Assembly: GCA_963662645.2 (NCBI GenBank)
Contig: OY759762.1
Coordinates: 1,054,001-1,118,000 of the forward strand
Source: Aldehydirespirator sp963662645
Lineage (GTDB): Bacteria; Actinomycetota; Acidimicrobiia; Acidimicrobiales; Aldehydirespiratoraceae
Reading direction: 5' to 3'
DNA length: 64,000 bases
How positions within the stretch are numbered: the stretch's first letter is position 1; the number at the start of each line of letters is the position of its first letter. The notes under the pieces are model-generated. The model searched no databases and was not told the DNA's origin. It saw only the letters and a program-made list of their open reading frames with translations. Positions 60,024 through 64,000 of the stretch are shown in pieces. A program made the translations under genes and the position numbers.

Positions 60024-61642
60024 GCGCCGCCGCCGAGACCACGGCCACCGCGCCGACACGCCCGGCGGGCGGCAGCCGACTCGGCCGGGTACCGCCACGG
60101 ATGCTCAGCGCGCTGGTCATGATCGGCGTCATCCTGCTGTGGGAGTTGCTGGCCCGCACCGTGTACGCGGGCTCGTACCGGCTGTCGCCGCCCACCGCGG
60201 TGGTGGTCGAGTTCCTGGAGTTCCGCGGCCTCTATCTGCGCAATCTGTGGCACTCGACCAAGACGGCGGCCTGGGGGTTCCTGTGGGGGAACCTGGCCGC
60301 TATCGCCCTAGCCGTGGTCTCATCCTTGCTCCCTCCCCTGCGCCGCAGCGTCGGGGCGATCGCGCTGACCATCTTCTGTCTGCCGTTCATCGCGATAGCC
60401 CCGATCCTGCGGCTGATCACCGGACCGGGCAACGCCACCCCCATTGCGCTGTCGGCGCTGGCCGTGGTCTTCACCACCTACGTCGCCGCGCTGCTCGGCT
60501 TCGATCTGGCTCCTGGAAGCGCCCTCGACGTGATCCGCTCCTACGGCCGGGGGCGGCTGACCGCCTTCCGCAGCGTCCGGATCCGGGCGTCCGTCCCGGC
60601 GCTGTTCGCCGGCCTTCAGATCGCGGCGCCGGCGGCCTTCCTGGGCGCGGTGGTGGGCGAGTTCACCGGCGCTCACCGAGGCCTGGGCATCCTTACCGTA
60701 AGAGCCCTGGGAGCCCTGCAGACCGACCGGATCTGGGTGATCGCGGTGATGTCCACCATCGTGGCGACCGGCGGATACCTGGCCATCGGAGCGCTGGGCC
60801 GGTACCTGTGCCCCTGGTCGCCCGCATTGGATGTGGGCGCAGTGCCCGTGCCCCGCATCGAGCCCGGCCTGCTCAACCGGCTGGCCGGGCTACTGGCCCC
60901 CATCGCGGTGGTGTTCGTCTTCTGGTACGCGTTCTTGTGGGTATTCGGGATCGAGCCGTTCTTCGCCAAGACGCCCGTCGATGTGTGGGCCGAGCTGTTC
61001 TCCGAACCCGAAGCGCCCGAAACCCGCTCGATGATCTTCGAAGCGCTGGGTACCACGCTGTGGACGACCTCGCTGGGCTACGTGGTCGGTCTTGTCGGCG
61101 CGCTGGCGACTGCGCTTGTGTTCATCCTGATCCCGTGGCTGGAGCGGGCCCTCATGCCGATTGCGGTGGCGCTGCGGTCGATCCCGATCATCGTCACCAC
61201 ACCGGTGATCATCCTGTTCGTCGGGCGGGGTTTCTTGACCACCACCGCGATTGTGGCCGTGATGTCGTTCTTCCCGACGTTGGTCAACTGCTACACGGCC
61301 ATGACCCGCACACCGGAGGGGATCCTCGACGTGCTCAAGTCCTACGACGCCACCTCTGGGGCCAACGTGCGCAACGCCTACCTGCCAACATCGGTGCCGG
61401 CTCTGCTGGCCTCGGCCCGCATCGCGGTGCCCACCTCGCTGCTGGGCGCCACCGTTGCCGAGTGGCTGGCCACCGGCGACGGGATCGGGGCGGTGATGGT
61501 CACGGCCTTCACCCGCAACGACTTCAAGATTCTGTGGGTGTCGGTGGCGGTGCTGACGATCGTGGCCGTGATCGGCTACTGGCTGGTGGCCGCGTTCGAG
61601 CTTCGTGCCCTCGAGCGCATGGCGCCGGGGACCTCGCGATGA
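60020..61642 (+). CDS. Fused double ABC importer permease
   Basis: 540 residues, about twice the usual SsuC/TauC length. Each half (about 30-270 and 280-530) is a complete BPD_transp_1 domain with six spans and its own EAA-type loop: SYGRGRLTAFRSVRIRASVP in the first, SYDATSGANVRNAYLPTSVP in the second. A single chain therefore makes the whole membrane dimer. The TTG start at 60020 overlaps the ATPase stop, and the stop overlaps the ATG of the oxygenase beta-subunit gene (ATGA). That ties transport to catabolism in one transcript. Confidence 0.92.
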   Translation: MSAAAETTATAPTRPAGGSRLGRVPPRMLSALVMIGVILLWELLARTVYAGSYRLSPPTAVVVEFLEFRGLYLRNLWHSTKTAAWGFLWGNLAAIALAVVSSLLPPLRRSVGAIALTIFCLPFIAIAPILRLITGPGNATPIALSALAVVFTTYVAALLGFDLAPGSALDVIRSYGRGRLTAFRSVRIRASVPALFAGLQIAAPAAFLGAVVGEFTGAHRGLGILTVRALGALQTDRIWVIAVMSTIVATGGYLAIGALGRYLCPWSPALDVGAVPVPRIEPGLLNRLAGLLAPIAVVFVFWYAFLWVFGIEPFFAKTPVDVWAELFSEPEAPETRSMIFEALGTTLWTTSLGYVVGLVGALATALVFILIPWLERALMPIAVALRSIPIIVTTPVIILFVGRGFLTTTAIVAVMSFFPTLVNCYTAMTRTPEGILDVLKSYDATSGANVRNAYLPTSVPALLASARIAVPTSLLGATVAEWLATGDGIGAVMVTAFTRNDFKILWVSVAVLTIVAVIGYWLVAAFELRALERMAPGTSR

Positions 61643-62232
61643 CGGTCGCGGCCACCACCTCGCCCGGCGGCGCCATCCCGCTCGGGCCGGCCGCGCAGGC
61701 CAGGGTGCTGGCTCGCTACGACGAGTTGGCCGGGCTGCTGGCGGGGATGGACGACCGCCCGGCGGCCGATCCCGAACCGTCGGCCGTCGCCGCACCGGTG
61801 CTGCTGCACGAGGCCCGTCTGCTGGATGCGAGGCGATTCGAGGACTGGCTGGCCGGATGGACCGACGACGCCGTGCTGTGGGTGCCGCTGTCGGCGCCCG
61901 CCCATCCCGGCACCGACCAGTCCCTGCTGCTGGACGACCGTCGACGCCTCACGGAGCGGGTCGAGTGGCGCCGCGACCCGTCGGCGTGGGGCCAGCAGCC
62001 GGCGTCGCGCACAACCCGGGTGGTCGGCGGCATCGAGGCGTGGGACGCTCCCTCCGGCGGGCTCATCACCCGCTCGACGCTGCTCGTCGACGAGCATCGC
62101 CATGGGCACCACCAGCAGCTCGCCGGGGTCCAGATCCACGAGCTGGCAGGCGACGACCTCCGGCGCCGCACCAAGATCCTCGTCGTGCCCGCCCTCGTCA
62201 CCGGCGTGCGCAATCCGAGCTTCCTGCTCTAG
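61639..62232 (+). CDS. Aromatic-ring-hydroxylating dioxygenase beta subunit (SnoaL-like)
   Basis: 197 residues. LLHEARLLDARRFEDWLAGWTDDAVLWVP is the hallmark start of the beta subunit fold, and RRRLTERVEWRR, TTRVVGGIEAWD and RRTKILVVPALVTGVRNPSFL follow. It supports the Rieske alpha subunit in a hexameric oxygenase. Here beta precedes alpha, which is unusual. ATG at 61639 overlaps the permease stop. The N-terminal 40 residues are Pro/Ala/Gly-rich and may be a linker. Confidence 0.87.
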   Translation: MTVAATTSPGGAIPLGPAAQARVLARYDELAGLLAGMDDRPAADPEPSAVAAPVLLHEARLLDARRFEDWLAGWTDDAVLWVPLSAPAHPGTDQSLLLDDRRRLTERVEWRRDPSAWGQQPASRTTRVVGGIEAWDAPSGGLITRSTLLVDEHRHGHHQQLAGVQIHELAGDDLRRRTKILVVPALVTGVRNPSFLL

Positions 62233-62256
62233 AGGCCGGGCGGAAGGCAGCAGTCC

Positions 62257-62364
62257 ATGAAGATCGTCATGAGACACCGAGCGAGGCCGTGGGCTGTGTT
62301 GCCGGGATTTGGGCGGCCCGTGCGCGCCGCGAACAAGAGCGGAAGTGTAGGGGTGCGGCCGTGA
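62257..62364 (+). other. 35-codon ORF over a family 2 repeat, coupled to the Rieske gene
   Basis: An open frame from ATG 62257 ends with a TGA overlapping the Rieske GTG at 62361 (GTGA). It reads MKIVMRHRARPWAV... and spans a family 2 repeat copy with an internal insertion (62281-62342). In GC-rich DNA such frames arise by chance, so coding is not claimed. Confidence 0.25.
62281..62342. repeat. Dispersed intergenic repeat, family 2 (with insertion)
   Basis: GCGAGGCCGTGG, then about 18 foreign bases, then GGGCGGCCCGTGCGCG and GCGAACAAGAGCGG. It lies between the two oxygenase subunit genes. Confidence 0.6.
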
Positions 62365-63641
62365 CCGCCATCGACTTCGATCCGCCGACCATCGACCTTG
62401 ATCGGCTGGTTCAGCCCCACCGGGTCCACCGCCGCCTCTACACCGACCCGCAGATCTTCGATCTGGAGATGACCCGCGTGTTCGCGGCCTCATGGTGCTA
62501 TGTGGGCCACGAGAGCGAGATTCCCGAACCGGGCGACTACCGCACCACCACGCTCGGTCTGCGGCCGGTGCTGATGACCCGGGGACGCGACGGCGCGGTG
62601 AACGTGCTGTTGAACCGGTGCGCGCACCGGGGGACCGTGCTGGCCGGCGAGGCCGGCGGCTGCGCCAAGCGCTTCGTGTGCCCCTACCACGGCTGGACCT
62701 ACGCACCCGACGGGCAGCTGGTGGCCATCCCGTTCCCTGCCGACCACCCGGTGGAGGACTACTCGACGCTCTCGCTCGGACGGCTCGAGGCGACCAGCTA
62801 CCGGGGGTTCGTGTTCGCCACCCTCAACTCCGAGCCCGAGCCGCTCGATTGCTGGCTGGGCGAGGCCCGCGAGGCGCTCGACACCATCATCGACCGCCAT
62901 CCAGGCGGCGAGATGGCGGTGATGGGCTCGCCCCAGCTTCTGGAGTTCGCCGGCAACTGGAAGCTGTCGTGGGACAACGCGGCCGACGGCCTGCACGCCA
63001 CCTTCGCCCACCACTCCTACAACACCCTGGGCGAGATGGTGGACACCGAGACGGTGCTGGCCCGCGACCCGGGATCCACGCCCATGGTGTCCAACGCGCT
63101 GCGCAACGGCCACATGGTGGTGGACCAGCGCCCGGGCATCCCCCGGGGGCCGTGGGCCACCATGCGCAACGTGCCCTTCCGGGAGCCGCTGGAGTCGACG
63201 CTCACCGAAGCGGGCGCCACCGAGCTGCTCGATCTGGCCACCGGCAGCATGCTCAACCTCTCGCTGTTCCCCAACCTGATCTTTGTCGGCAACCAGCTGC
63301 TGGTGGTCGAGCCGGTGGCCGTGGACCGGACCAGGCTGCAGCTGTGGCTCACCTCCGCGCCGGGTGCGCCGCCCGAGATAGACCTCCTGCGTCTGCGAGT
63401 GGACGAGGACTTCGTCAACTTCGGCACTCCCGACGACCTCGACATGTTCGAGCGGGTGCAGCGGGGTCTGCAGGTCCCCGAAATGGAGTGGGTCGACATG
63501 AGCCGGGGGCTTCCCGACGACGTCGATGCGGGCTCCGACGGCCCGATCCGCGGTCCCATCACTTCCGAGGCGCCCCAGCGGCGCTATCTCGCCCACTACG
63601 CCCGGCTGATGACCAATCCGGCGGAAACCCGTGCCCGCTGA
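62361..63641 (+). CDS. Rieske non-haem iron dioxygenase alpha subunit
   Basis: 426 residues. The Rieske cluster ligands are NRCAHRG (Cys87, His89) and CPYHGWTY (Cys107, His110). The catalytic iron site is NWKLSWDNAADGLHATFAHHS (bridging Asp209, His212, His217). It inserts O2 into an aromatic or heterocyclic ring or demethylates a substrate, with electrons from a reductase not in this window. It resembles the benzoate/toluate/anthranilate-type alpha subunits. GTG at 62361 is the start. With the beta subunit and the NMT1-type importer upstream, it forms an uptake-and-oxygenate operon. Confidence 0.93.
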   Translation: MTAIDFDPPTIDLDRLVQPHRVHRRLYTDPQIFDLEMTRVFAASWCYVGHESEIPEPGDYRTTTLGLRPVLMTRGRDGAVNVLLNRCAHRGTVLAGEAGGCAKRFVCPYHGWTYAPDGQLVAIPFPADHPVEDYSTLSLGRLEATSYRGFVFATLNSEPEPLDCWLGEAREALDTIIDRHPGGEMAVMGSPQLLEFAGNWKLSWDNAADGLHATFAHHSYNTLGEMVDTETVLARDPGSTPMVSNALRNGHMVVDQRPGIPRGPWATMRNVPFREPLESTLTEAGATELLDLATGSMLNLSLFPNLIFVGNQLLVVEPVAVDRTRLQLWLTSAPGAPPEIDLLRLRVDEDFVNFGTPDDLDMFERVQRGLQVPEMEWVDMSRGLPDDVDAGSDGPIRGPITSEAPQRRYLAHYARLMTNPAETRAR

Positions 63642-63711
63642 AAGCGACACGACGGCGAGCCGGACGACCAGACCGGCCATGACCGCACCGAAGGCGGCCC
63701 GTGCCCGCTGA
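63631..63711 (+). other. 26-codon ORF bridging the Rieske and PhyH genes, with duplicated start
   Basis: GTGCCCGCTGA occurs at 63631, across the Rieske stop, and at 63701, as the PhyH start. The first opens the frame VPAESDTTASRTTRPAMTAP and on to a TGA at 63709 that overlaps the PhyH start region. The repeat spacing is 70 bases. An internal ATG at 63680 is in frame. Confidence 0.35.
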
Positions 63712-64000
63712 GGCTGGACTCGAACCGGGCGCCGGGTGCCGGGCTGCCTTCGTCGAGCGGGGCGCGGTGGTGATCCCGGGGCTGCTCGACCTCGGGTGGT
63801 GCGAGCGGCTGCACGCGGCGATCGAGCGCTGCCAGGCCAGCCCCAGCCAGTTCTACGGGGTGCTGTCGCCGCCCGGCGAGCTCAAGGTGGACAGCGACCT
63901 GTTCCGCTGGTTCGACGACCCCGACATCGCCGAAGCCACCCATGCCTCGCCCCTGCCCGCGCTGGGCGCCGAGCTGTGCGGCGCCGACGCCGCGGTCCTC
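63701..64000 (+). CDS. Phytanoyl-CoA dioxygenase (PhyH)-like protein (3' end outside window)
   Basis: The first 100 residues are visible, from GTG at 63701. FVERGAVVIPGLLDLGWCERLHAAIERC is the standard N-terminal helix of PhyH-type Fe(II)/2-oxoglutarate oxygenases, and ELKVDSDLFRWFDDPDIAE follows. The iron-binding His-x-Asp would lie beyond the window. It probably continues the same operon, adding a second oxygenase step to the pathway begun by the Rieske enzyme. Confidence 0.72.
   Translation, partial: MPAEAGLEPGAGCRAAFVERGAVVIPGLLDLGWCERLHAAIERCQASPSQFYGVLSPPGELKVDSDLFRWFDDPDIAEATHASPLPALGAELCGADAAVL

Overview
The window is GC-rich chromosomal DNA with long antisense open frames, many GTG/TTG starts and 4-bp start/stop overlaps. 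It holds a CofC/FbiD-type enzyme of coenzyme F420 synthesis, four luciferase-like (LLM) flavin/F420 oxidoreductases, a long-type LeuA with a leucine leader peptide, a CtpE-like P-type ATPase, an Lhr helicase and a DtxR-family regulator. Together these point to an actinobacterium, probably an uncultured Acidimicrobiia; that placement is inference, because no rRNA or other phylogenetic marker is present. I found no tRNA, rRNA, CRISPR array, transposase or integrase. Layout: 1-8230 holds an unknown protein, a ComA-like phosphosulfolactate synthase, an AllH-like protein, a PurM/AIR-synthase-like protein, carbamate kinase, an FdrA protein and a glycosyltransferase. It resembles a carbamoyl-phosphate-yielding pathway without AllG. 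8242-16979 holds CbtAB metal transport, a hypothetical protein, gpsA, cofC, a PIG-L deacetylase, a cation ATPase and two SDR proteins. 17136-25593 is lipid kinase, CysQ-type phosphatase, methyltransferase, LLM enzymes, a coiled-coil VanY-type peptidase and an enoyl-CoA hydratase. 25836-28892 is a small compositionally distinct island with a membrane protein and a coiled-coil lipoprotein whose frame breaks at a run of ten G. 28975-32326 is leuA with its attenuator, a PAC2 protein and a cupin. 32390-34858 is a defence-like scrap: a small protein, a truncated sacsin-type ATPase gene and a DUF4143 ATPase. 34860-47016 is lipid metabolism plus two divergent ABC export operons. 47033-51316 is an accessory stretch: a DegT/RfbH-like enzyme, an HTH protein, a DegT gene scrap, VapBC and a Fic-derived chimera. 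51313-58000 is Lhr, an LLM enzyme and a DtxR regulator. 58142-64000 is a nitrate/sulfonate-type ABC importer with a fused double permease, followed by Rieske dioxygenase subunits and a PhyH-like oxygenase. Two themes go beyond gene content. First, several operon junctions carry tandem duplications of the downstream start region, filling the gap with very short ORFs joined by ATGA or TGATG overlaps (5374-5426, 15491-15547, 37460-37676, 44340-44428, and more weakly 63631-63711). Second, at least three families of short intergenic repeats, mostly hairpins, are scattered through the window, one of them as a 71-bp tandem array at 18022-18210.
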